Positions 1 to 5,735 of a stretch of 6,672 bases of DNA are shown one piece after another. The position numbers and the translations under genes are program-made. The stretch spans positions 1 through 6,672 of the forward strand of contig JALGZU010000305.1 in assembly GCA_025774735.1 (NCBI GenBank), given 5' to 3'. The notes beneath the pieces are model-generated. The model worked only from the letters and a program-made list of their open reading frames with translations. It was not told the DNA's origin and made no database searches. Within the stretch, counting starts at the first letter, position 1. Each line of letters starts with the position of its first letter. Source of the DNA: a candidate division LCP-89 bacterium (GTDB lineage Bacteria > Electryoneota > B3-LCP).

Positions 1-37
1 GGGTTGAAGGAATCAACAATTTCCTTGTATTTAATAC

Positions 38-66
38 TTGGAAATACTATTTTTTGCACGTATTAT
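38..66 (+). promoter_or_regulatory. Putative sigma70-type promoter upstream of lolD
   Basis: A TTGGAA box (38-43) and a TATTAT box (61-66) are separated by exactly 17 nt. They match the TTGACA/TATAAT consensus at 4 of 6 and 5 of 6 positions and lie in an AT-rich stretch that contrasts with the GC-rich DNA after it. Transcription would start near 73, giving a leader of about 70 nt before the lolD ATG. If real, lolD is not strictly dependent on an upstream lolC transcript. This is motif matching only. Confidence 0.4.
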
Positions 67-142
67 TTTATACAGAGACCAGACAATCTCCACCGTCCCG
101 GGGCCGTATTTCACCCATGATACACGCTGACGGAGGAGAGTC

Positions 143-849
143 ATGAGTTTGGTTCAGGTTCGGGATCTTTGCAAAAGCTATCATCTGGGCGGCAGAGAAC
201 TGCCCGTCTTGAAAGGCGTCGATCTGGAGATCGGGAGCGGGATGACCATCGCGGTCACCGGTCCATCCGGCGTGGGAAAATCGACCCTGCTGCACCTGCT
301 GGGTGCGCTGGACCGACCCACACGCGGTGAGATCCAGATAGGCGACGCCAAACTCTGGGAGATGACGGATGACGAACTGGCTCATCTGCGTGCATCGCAA
401 ATTGGATTTGTCTTTCAGTTTCACCATCTACTCGCGGAGTTCAGCGCCATTGAAAACGTCTTTCTGGCGGGTTTGATCAACAACGCCCGGAACAATCCCA
501 GAGAAAAAGCCGCCGAGCTGCTTCGGAGAGTCGGGTTGGGTGATCGACTGGATCACAAACCCGGCTGGATCACAAACCCGGCGAACTTTCGGGGGGAGAA
601 CAGCAGCGGGTTGCACTGGCCAGAGCCCTTGAAAACGATCCACCTCTGGTTTTGGCTGACGAACCCACGGGCAACCTGGATCGAGGTACCGCTCTCGATC
701 TCCAGGATCTGGTCTTCGAATTGACGGGGGAGCGCAAGATCAGTTTCCTCATCGTAACGCACGACCGTCAGTTCGCGGCTCGATGTGACCGGATATTGGA
801 ATTAAAAAACGGCCGGTTGATCGAAGCCACCCCGGAAACATTACTCTGA
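143..849 (+). pseudogene. lolD: LolD-type lipoprotein-releasing ABC transporter ATPase, frameshifted by a 17-bp duplication
   Basis: LolD is the cytoplasmic ATPase of the LolCDE complex, which extracts lipoproteins from the inner membrane and hands them to LolA. The ATG at 143 has a GGAGGAG ribosome site (132-138). The first 141 codons are typical: Walker A GPSGVGKST at residues 40-48 and a Q-loop FVFQFHHLLAEF at 89-100, which is characteristic of LolD/MacB-type ATPases. After Gly141 the frame is lost, and the reading frame runs through unrelated residues to a TGA at 722-724 (193 aa). The rest of the protein is intact in the +2 frame: LSGGEQQR (586-609), Walker B plus D-loop [12 protein letters not shown], and the H-loop IVTHD, ending with TGA at 847-849. 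Removing one 17-bp repeat copy rejoins both parts into a 229-residue protein, the usual LolD length. As written, no product contains Walker A together with the signature motif, so it should be inactive. No LolC/LolE permease gene is visible in the window. Family assignment is strong; whether the lesion is real or an assembly error is open. Confidence 0.9.
548..582 (+). repeat. Perfect 17-bp tandem duplication inside lolD
   Basis: The unit TGGATCACAAACCCGGC occurs at 549-565 and again immediately at 566-582. A C precedes each copy, so the duplication could equally be phased from 548. Because 17 is not a multiple of three, it shifts the lolD frame. With one copy deleted the translation reads [15 protein letters not shown], as expected for the family, so the single-copy state is clearly ancestral. 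Confidence 0.97.
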
Positions 850-964
850 GGAAGGGAGCGAATCTACAAGCGCCCATGAATTTAGCAGCAGCCTCCATGA
901 TGTAAGACCAGGCTATCGGCGGATTTCGGCAGGTAACTATACCAGTCAATCCCCGAGGAGAGCA

Positions 965-3382
965 ATGAACAACAAATTTTCCATCCGGGTTCAACAGGTC
1001 ATACAGCACGCACGCGAAGAGGCACTCCGTCTCGGACATGACTACATCGATACTGAACACCTTCTGCTCGGCTTGTTGAGGCTTTCGGAGGGATTGGCGA
1101 TCTCCATACTCAGAAACCTCGGCTGCGAATTACAGGAATTGAAGGACTTCATCGAGGATCACGTCGAGGAGTCCGGTGCGACGATGAAAATCGGGAACAT
1201 CCCTTTCACCAAGCGTGCAGAGAGAGTCTTAAAAGTTTCGTACATAGAAGGTAAGAATTTCAACAGTGAAATTATCGGGACTGAGCACCTGCTGCTGGCT
1301 TTAACCAAGGAGGAAGAGGGCATCGGCGCCCAGGTTCTTAATAATTTTAACGTCACCTATGACGCCATCCGTCGAGAACTCGATTCCATCCTGCGCGGTG
1401 AAACCACACGGGAAACCCCGAAAGCCAAAGAGAAAGAGAAATCCAAGACGCCCGTCCTGGATCATTTCGGCCGGGATCTGACCCATCTGGCCAAAGATGG
1501 CAAGCTGGATCCCATTATCGGGCGGAAGAAAGAGATCGCACGAGTGAGTCAGATTCTCTCGCGCCGCAAGAAGAACAATCCGGTCCTGATCGGTGAACCG
1601 GGCGTAGGCAAAACCGCCATCGCTGAAGGCCTGGCTCTGCGCATCGTCCGCCGCGAAGTCTCCCCCATCCTCTTCAATAAGCGGGTGGTGGCTCTGGATC
1701 TGGGGGCCATGGTTGCGGGGACCAAATATCGCGGCCAGTTCGAAGAACGTGTGAAAGCAGTCATGAACGAGCTGGAGAAGAACCGCGAAATTATCCTCTT
1801 CCTGGACGAATTGCACACTATTGTGGGTGCAGGCTCAGCCTCGGGGTCGCTGGATGCTTCGAATATGTTCAAACCGGCTCTAGCACGAGGTGAGTTGCAG
1901 TGCATCGGCGCCACCACGATGGATGAATACCGGCAGAACATCGAGAAGGACGGCGCCCTGGAGCGCCGCTTCCAAAAGGTGCTGGTGGATCCCCCGACCA
2001 CCGAAGAGACCATCAACATTCTGATGGGATTGAAGGAGCGTTACGAACAGCACCACGGCATCAAGTACACAGACGAAGCCATCCTGGCTTCGGTAACCCT
2101 TTCCGAACGCTATATCTCCGACCGCTATCTTCCTGATAAAGCGATTGACGTGCTGGATGAAACCGGCTCACGCCTGCGCATCTCCAACATCGTGGTTCCA
2201 CCTGAGATCAACGATCTGGAAGGCGCCATCGACAAGATCAAGCAGAAGAAGGAAGATTTAGTCAAGGGACAGGAATACGAGAAGGCCGCTCAACTGCGTG
2301 ACGAAAAATTAAAACTCGAGAGTAAGTTGCGTACTGCTCGCGAGAAGTGGGAGAAAACCGAAACTCATCCCCTGATCGCCGTTACTGAAGAGGACGTGGC
2401 CCAGGTCGTGTCGATGATGACGGGCATCCCGGTCAGCAAGGTCGCTCTCTCCGAAGGCGATAAGCTGCTGAAAATGCGTGAGAGTATCTCGACAAAAATT
2501 ATCGGTCAGGATGATGCCATCGAGATCATCTCACGGTCAATCCGGAGGACAAGAGCGGGACTTAAAAATCCCAACCGTCCCATCGGATCGTTCATCTTCT
2601 TAGGGCCTCCCGGCGTAGGTAAGACCGAGCTGGCCAAGGTCCTGTCGGAATACCTCTTCGAAGACAAGCAGTCCCTGGTTCGCATCGATATGTCGGAGTA
2701 CATGGAGAAGTTCAACGTCTCCCGTCTCATCGGCGCTCCGCCCGGCTATGTCGGTTACGATGAAGGCGGCCAGATGACCGAGAAAGTCCGGCGGAAACCC
2801 TATTCGGTCGTGCTCCTGGATGAGGTTGAAAAGGCTCACCCGGACGTCTTCAACATCCTCCTGCGCGTGGATTTCAAGAACACAATCCTGATCATGACCT
2901 CCAACTTGGGGACCCGGGAAGCTACGCAGGCCTCCTCTTATGGTTTCGCTCGCGGTGAAGAAGGACCAAACCAGGATGAGGTCGCCTCCAAGATGCTGGA
3001 AGAGACCCAGCGGATCTTCCGTCCGGAGTTCCTGAACCGGTTGGACGAGATCATCGTATTTAAGATGCTGGATAAAAAAGACATCCTGAAGATCCTGGAT
3101 ATCTATATCAACGATATAAACAACCGCTTGGGCGAACACGAATTCACTTTGGGGCTGACGCGCGGTGCGAGGGATCTCATCTGCGAATCAGGGTTTTCCC
3201 CCGAGACGGGCGCCCGGCCGCTACGGCGCGCTGTCGAACGCCTGGTCGAAGATCCCCTGGCTGAAGAGATTTTGAAGGGACGCTTCTCACACGGCGCGAA
3301 AATCCAGGTAATCCGGAAAGGAAAGGGCCTGGCGTTCCAGACCAAGAAAGCCGCCCCGGCAGAGGATAAACCTGTCGGATAA
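965..3382 (+). CDS. clpC: ClpC-type AAA+ unfoldase (Clp protease ATP-binding subunit) with an internal D2 deletion
   Basis: This is an 805-residue HSP100 unfoldase of the cytoplasm that would feed substrates to ClpP. The ATG has a GAGGAG site at 955-960. In order: a double Clp-N repeat (about 1-145); D1 with Walker A GEPGVGKT (210-217), pore loop KYRG (254-257), Walker B FLDE (279-282) and arginine finger ERRF (333-336); a short coiled middle domain with a UVR motif (about 420-465), which marks ClpC rather than ClpA or ClpB; D2 with Walker A GPPGVGKT (547-554), pore loop GYVG (594-597), Walker B VVLLDE (615-620), sensor-1 MTSN (644-647), a YGF tripeptide (659-661) at the place of the ClpP-docking loop, arginine finger FLNR (689-692) and sensor-2 GAR (749-751). 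Between ILL (631-633) and VDFKNT (635-640) only one Arg stands where the family normally has about 15 residues of the type QVLDDGRLTDSQGRT. This implies an in-frame loss of about 42 bp at nt 2864-2866. Without it the length would be near 819. D2 function is therefore doubtful. No clpP, ctsR or mcsAB lies nearby. Confidence 0.95.
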   Translation: MNNKFSIRVQQVIQHAREEALRLGHDYIDTEHLLLGLLRLSEGLAISILRNLGCELQELKDFIEDHVEESGATMKIGNIPFTKRAERVLKVSYIEGKNFNSEIIGTEHLLLALTKEEEGIGAQVLNNFNVTYDAIRRELDSILRGETTRETPKAKEKEKSKTPVLDHFGRDLTHLAKDGKLDPIIGRKKEIARVSQILSRRKKNNPVLIGEPGVGKTAIAEGLALRIVRREVSPILFNKRVVALDLGAMVAGTKYRGQFEERVKAVMNELEKNREIILFLDELHTIVGAGSASGSLDASNMFKPALARGELQCIGATTMDEYRQNIEKDGALERRFQKVLVDPPTTEETINILMGLKERYEQHHGIKYTDEAILASVTLSERYISDRYLPDKAIDVLDETGSRLRISNIVVPPEINDLEGAIDKIKQKKEDLVKGQEYEKAAQLRDEKLKLESKLRTAREKWEKTETHPLIAVTEEDVAQVVSMMTGIPVSKVALSEGDKLLKMRESISTKIIGQDDAIEIISRSIRRTRAGLKNPNRPIGSFIFLGPPGVGKTELAKVLSEYLFEDKQSLVRIDMSEYMEKFNVSRLIGAPPGYVGYDEGGQMTEKVRRKPYSVVLLDEVEKAHPDVFNILLRVDFKNTILIMTSNLGTREATQASSYGFARGEEGPNQDEVASKMLEETQRIFRPEFLNRLDEIIVFKMLDKKDILKILDIYINDINNRLGEHEFTLGLTRGARDLICESGFSPETGARPLRRAVERLVEDPLAEEILKGRFSHGAKIQVIRKGKGLAFQTKKAAPAEDKPVG

Positions 3383-3435
3383 TGCAACGTCATCGCTTCC
3401 TGAATCATATTCAAATCTAACGCTATCAACCATTC

Positions 3436-3470
3436 AAATCCCGACTTTAGAGGCCGGGATTTTTCTTCTC
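3436..3470 (+). terminator. Rho-independent terminator after clpC
   Basis: AAATCCCG (3436-3443) pairs perfectly with CGGGATTT (3455-3462). The 11-nt interval can pair a little further past an A-C mismatch. The 3' arm leads into a pyrimidine-rich tract (TTTTTCTTCTC) starting at 3460. It lies 54 nt after the clpC stop and separates the lolD-clpC region from the lipoprotein gene. Confidence 0.8.
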
Positions 3471-3502
3471 TCAATTGGACCCACCAGTAAAGTTTCAGAT
3501 TC

Positions 3503-3522
3503 GATTGGATAGAATGCCAATC
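3503..3522. repeat. Short inverted repeat upstream of the lipoprotein promoter
   Basis: GATTGG (3503-3508) and CCAATC (3517-3522) are perfect inverted arms with an 8-nt spacer. They end 15 nt before the TTGACA box at 3538. The placement would suit an upstream regulator site, but arms of 6 bp can arise by chance and no T-tract follows, so it is not a terminator. The rest of 3471-3537 shows no coding signal. Confidence 0.3.
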
Positions 3523-3537
3523 TCGCCATGCGGGCAC

Positions 3538-3566
3538 TTGACATTCTCTTTATAATTGCGTATCTT
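3538..3566 (+). promoter_or_regulatory. Putative strong sigma70-type promoter for the lipoprotein gene
   Basis: An exact TTGACA (3538-3543) is followed after 17 nt by TATCTT (3561-3566), 4 of 6 to the -10 consensus. An exact TATAAT (3551-3556) lies inside the spacer, only 7 nt from the -35 box, and has no good -35 partner of its own at 17 nt (ATGCGG at 3528-3533). The canonical pair predicts a start near 3573 and a leader of about 60 nt. The upstream clpC terminator supports a new transcription start here. Confidence 0.55.
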
Positions 3567-3571
3567 TCACC

Positions 3572-3593
3572 TTGCCGGTGTTCCGGCCGGCAA
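3572..3593 (+). other. Leader hairpin ahead of the lipoprotein gene
   Basis: TTGCCGG (3572-3578) and CCGGCAA (3587-3593) form a perfect 7-bp stem with an 8-nt loop. It would lie at the very 5' end of the transcript predicted from the promoter at 3538-3566. No T-run follows, so it is not a terminator. A role in protecting the RNA 5' end or as a protein site is possible but only inferred. Confidence 0.4.
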
Positions 3594-3631
3594 AACATCA
3601 GGGCAGACAGAACCATCTCGAGAGGTCCACG

Positions 3632-4165
3632 ATGCATCAGCAAGTGGCAGGTTCTGCCTTTTTTATCGCTGCTGCAGTGGTGCTATCCGGTTGCGCAGGC
3701 TTGAATCAGAAGGATACATATTACTTCCGGTTTGCCGGCGACAGGACGACCCGCAGCAATGCCCATATGATCAGGGAAGAAGCTGTTTACACGGTGATTG
3801 AATTCCTGACCGAGCCAGAAGGTGCCTCCGTTTTCGCCTACGATGCTCGCGATGAAAAAAAGGGATCCTTTCTCGGAAAGACCCCTTTTCACTACAACGC
3901 TATGGCATACAATATCACCGAATATGCCGACAAGACCTCAGAATATGACGTCGAGGTATTCCTGCCGCATATCGTCACGAAGAGCATTAACTACGCCAAC
4001 CCGAGGAACAGCACCGGCGAGATCACATTCACCTTCCTGATTCAGAAAAAGGGTTATCCATCCATCATCGAGCGCGTGCGCGTCGCTGCGACGAATGAAG
4101 TGCTGGTGCGGGCGCTGGTGGGCGCCGACATCCGCGGCTACCGTGTAGAAGTGACCTTTGAATGA
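3632..4165 (+). CDS. Predicted outer-membrane lipoprotein with a PEGA-like segment, function unknown
   Basis: This 177-residue protein starts at ATG 3632, which has a GAGAGG site (3620-3625) six nt away. A TTG at 3572 would extend it by 20 residues but lies at the predicted transcription start and inside the leader hairpin, so I rejected it. Residues 1-20 form a short hydrophobic signal peptide, unusual in having no Lys or Arg in its n-region, ending in a lipobox LSGC with lipid-bearing Cys21. Ala follows the Cys, with no Asp retention signal by the enterobacterial rule, so outer-membrane sorting by the Lol pathway is expected. Residues 58-86 (FLTEPEGASVFAYD then FLGKTPF) resemble a PEGA-type beta module, with an insertion between its two strands. 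The rest alternates polar and hydrophobic residues, suggesting a periplasm-facing all-beta fold. I do not recognise a specific family. It follows a terminator and a promoter and precedes the aminopeptidase by 35 nt. Confidence 0.8.
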   Translation: MHQQVAGSAFFIAAAVVLSGCAGLNQKDTYYFRFAGDRTTRSNAHMIREEAVYTVIEFLTEPEGASVFAYDARDEKKGSFLGKTPFHYNAMAYNITEYADKTSEYDVEVFLPHIVTKSINYANPRNSTGEITFTFLIQKKGYPSIIERVRVAATNEVLVRALVGADIRGYRVEVTFE

Positions 4166-4186
4166 TGAAAGATAAAAACATATAAT
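4158..4186 (+). promoter_or_regulatory. Possible promoter for the aminopeptidase, overlapping the lipoprotein stop
   Basis: TTGAAT (4158-4163, 4 of 6) and an exact TATAAT (4181-4186) are spaced by 17 nt. The -35 box overlaps the last codons of the lipoprotein gene. The predicted start, near 4193, falls at the GAGG ribosome site (4192-4195), so the message would have a leader of only about 8 nt. Co-transcription from 3538 is an equally good explanation for expression. Confidence 0.4.
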
Positions 4187-4200
4187 TCCGCGAGGTTACC

Positions 4201-5331
4201 ATGATTGATCCGCGCTATGAAAAACTGGCGAAAGTTCTAATCCGTTATTCCACCGCTCTGCAGAAGGACGAAAAAATCCTCATCGAAGCCACCGATGCTC
4301 CACCGGAAATGGTACAGGCCATCCTGCGTGAAGCCCTGGCAGTCAAGGCGATACCGGTGCTGGAGCTGAAAACGCTGCGGCTGCAGCGGGAGCTGTTTTT
4401 GGGCGCCACTGAAGAGCGTATGAAGTTCATCGCAAAAAGTGAACTCGCACGCATGAAGGGTATGGACGCCTGGATCGGCATCCGCGGTTTGCTCAATACC
4501 AAAGAACTCTCGGACGTACCTACGAAGAAATTGCAGCTTTATGAAACTCACTGGCTAAAACCGGTTCATTTGCAGCAACGAGTGCGGCATACGAAATGGG
4601 TCATTCTTCGAGTTCCGACTTCAAGCATGGCGCAAAATGCCAAGATGTCATCGGACGCCTTCGAGGATTTCTATTTCGACGTCTGCACGGGAGTCAATTG
4701 GAAAAAGGCTTCCAGGGCCATGGATCCGCTGGTCGAGCTCATGAACAATACCGACAAAGTGCACATCAAGGGCCCCGGCACGGATCTTACCTTTTCGATC
4801 AAGGGCATCCCGGCGATCAAGTGTGATGGTCATCTAAACATGCCCGACCTGGAAGTTTTCACCGCTCCGGTCAAGAATTCCGTCAACGGAGTGCTGCAAT
4901 ACAATACGCCGTCAACACAACGGGGATTTTCCTATGAAAACGTACGGCTGGTCTTCAAGAAGGGCAAAATCGTGGAAGCCACTGCGAACGACACCAAACG
5001 GCTGAACGCAATCCTGAACACTGACGAAGGCGCCCGCTTTATCGGCGAATTCGCCTTTGGACTTCACCCCCTTATCAAACAGCCGATGGACGACACCCTG
5101 TTCGACGAAAAGATCAACGGCAGTTTTCATTTCACGCCCGGCAACGCGTACGAGGACGAAGCGGATAACGGCAACCGTTCTGCCATTCACTGGGATATGG
5201 TTTGTATCCAGACTCCGGAATACGGTGGTGGGGAGATCTACTTCGACGACAAGTTGCTCCGCAAGGACGGCCGCTTCGTGCCGAAGAATCTGCATGGCTT
5301 GAACCCGGAGAATCTGGTGGTTAAAGAATAG
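4201..5331 (+). CDS. M29-family (AmpS/AmpT-like) metallo-aminopeptidase
   Basis: This 376-residue cytoplasmic enzyme is predicted to remove N-terminal residues from peptides with a two-metal centre. The ATG has a GAGG site at 4192-4195. Residues 1-200 form the N-terminal alpha/beta domain, including WVILRVPTSSMAQNAKMS (133-150), matching the W-x-P-T-x-x-M-A-Q-x-A-x-M pattern of the family, and GPGTDLTFSIKG (191-202). The catalytic half carries NMPDLEVFTAPV (213-224, ligand Glu218), IGEFAFG (281-287, Glu283), GSFHF (307-311, His310), Tyr317, and IHWDMV (329-334, His330 and Asp332). These spacings agree with the known Glu, Glu, His, Tyr, His-x-Asp set, so the active site looks complete. There is no signal peptide or membrane segment. 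Length is normal for the family (about 370-410). Its TAG stop overlaps the start of the AGGAGYC repeat array by two bases. Substrate preference cannot be read from the sequence. Confidence 0.9.
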   Translation: MIDPRYEKLAKVLIRYSTALQKDEKILIEATDAPPEMVQAILREALAVKAIPVLELKTLRLQRELFLGATEERMKFIAKSELARMKGMDAWIGIRGLLNTKELSDVPTKKLQLYETHWLKPVHLQQRVRHTKWVILRVPTSSMAQNAKMSSDAFEDFYFDVCTGVNWKKASRAMDPLVELMNNTDKVHIKGPGTDLTFSIKGIPAIKCDGHLNMPDLEVFTAPVKNSVNGVLQYNTPSTQRGFSYENVRLVFKKGKIVEATANDTKRLNAILNTDEGARFIGEFAFGLHPLIKQPMDDTLFDEKINGSFHFTPGNAYEDEADNGNRSAIHWDMVCIQTPEYGGGEIYFDDKLLRKDGRFVPKNLHGLNPENLVVKE

Positions 5332-5355
5332 GAGTCAGGAGCCAGGAGTCAGAAT
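5330..5355 (+). repeat. Three tandem AGGAGYC heptamers and left flank of the S23 module
   Basis: AGGAGTC (5330-5336), AGGAGCC (5337-5343) and AGGAGTC (5344-5350) lie in direct tandem, starting within the aminopeptidase stop codon. The last copy continues into AGAATG, whose ATG starts the S23 gene. Each heptamer contains a Shine-Dalgarno-like AGGAG, and the third is 5 nt from that ATG. The segment CAGGAGTCAGAAT (5343-5355) matches the reverse complement of 5709-5721 at 12 of 13 positions, so it also acts as the left arm of an inverted repeat around the gene. Confidence 0.75.
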
Positions 5356-5722
5356 GCTTAGAGCACCGGCAAAGAAGTTTGAGGATCTGATCGTCTGGCA
5401 GAAAGCCCATAATTGGATTCTCACGATCTACAAGTTAACTGAATAATTTCCGAAATCCGAGACATTCGGTTTAACGTCTCAGATGAGACGAGCGGCTATT
5501 TCAGTTCCTGCCAACATTGCCGAAGGATTCAAGAAGCGTGGGAAACAGGACAAAGCACGCTTTATGAACATTGCGCAGGGGTCACTGGAGGAATGCCGCT
5601 ACTACCTGATTTTAGTGAGGGATTTGGAATATGGGAAAAAAGAAAAGATTATGGAGAATTTAGAAGAAATCAGTCGTTTACTCGAAGCATATTCCAAATC
5701 CATTCTGAATTCTGACTACTGA
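5354..5722 (+). pseudogene. S23/four-helix-bundle protein gene interrupted by an ochre codon
   Basis: Reading from ATG 5354 (AGGAG site at 5344-5348) gives 30 residues with the family's opening pattern FEDLIVWQKAH (9-19), then TAA at 5444-5446. The same frame continues with FPKSETFGLTSQMRRAAIS (32-50), VPANIAEGF (51-59), GSLEE (76-80) and a helical C-terminus ending with TGA at 5720-5722. Full length would be about 122 residues, the family norm. Codon 31 sits between LTE and FPKSE, where relatives commonly have Lys or another polar residue, so a single substitution such as AAA to TAA explains the break. S23 proteins were first seen in intervening sequences of 23S rRNA genes. Avd, an accessory protein of diversity-generating retroelements, shares the fold. 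No rRNA, reverse transcriptase or template repeat is present here. A 79-residue remnant could start at ATG 5483 but lacks helix 1 and a ribosome site. GC is low (19 of 60 bases in 5641-5700) against 43 of 60 in 5821-5880 within cinA. Confidence 0.8.
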
Positions 5723-5733
5723 ATTCTGTATTC
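5702..5733 (+). repeat. Right flank of the S23 module: ATTCTG/GAATTC repeat cluster
   Basis: TGAATTCTG occurs twice (5706-5714 and 5720-5728), with a further ATTCTG at 5702-5707 and an ATTC at 5730-5733. ATTCTGACTACTG (5709-5721) is the reverse complement of the left flank 5343-5355 except for one base. The cluster spans the end of the S23 frame and stops two bases before the cinA start codon. Terminal inverted copies around a single small low-GC gene suggest a small mobile or mobilised unit, but no target-site duplication is evident. Confidence 0.65.
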
Positions 5734-5735
5734 AA

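Noticed and set aside
3..17. GTTGA/TCAAC hairpin near the window start as a terminator of an upstream gene.
   Set aside because: It has only 5 bp of stem and no proper T-run after it.
1..146. Two plus-strand frames open from the window edge, one ending at TGA 144-146 in an ATGA overlap with the lolD start, as a lolC-lolD junction might.
   Set aside because: Neither translation resembles a LolC/LolE C-terminus. The region is AT-rich with a plausible promoter, so it reads as intergenic; a partial unknown gene cannot be fully excluded.
541..600. Programmed ribosomal frameshift in lolD.
   Set aside because: The frame change is fully explained by the exact 17-bp duplication, which also adds aberrant residues. 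No slippery heptamer is needed to account for it.
652..849. Separate 65-residue gene starting at TTG 652.
   Set aside because: It is the C-terminal third of LolD (Walker B to H-loop) in the shifted frame, with no ribosome site.
850..964. Heat-shock control of clpC by CIRCE, CtsR or a sigma32-type promoter.
   Set aside because: I searched by eye for the known patterns and found none; only a weak GGTA/TACC inverted pair at about 932-943.
3532..3560. Sigma54-type promoter (GGCAC with downstream TTGC).
   Set aside because: The GG and GC elements are not at the required spacing; the TTGACA-based reading is better.
3572..3631. Upstream TTG start extending the lipoprotein by 20 residues.
   Set aside because: It would bury the signal peptide, has no ribosome site, and coincides with the predicted transcription start and hairpin.
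5354..5733. Diversity-generating retroelement, because Avd has the S23 fold.
   Set aside because: There is no reverse transcriptase, template/variable repeat pair or target gene in the window.
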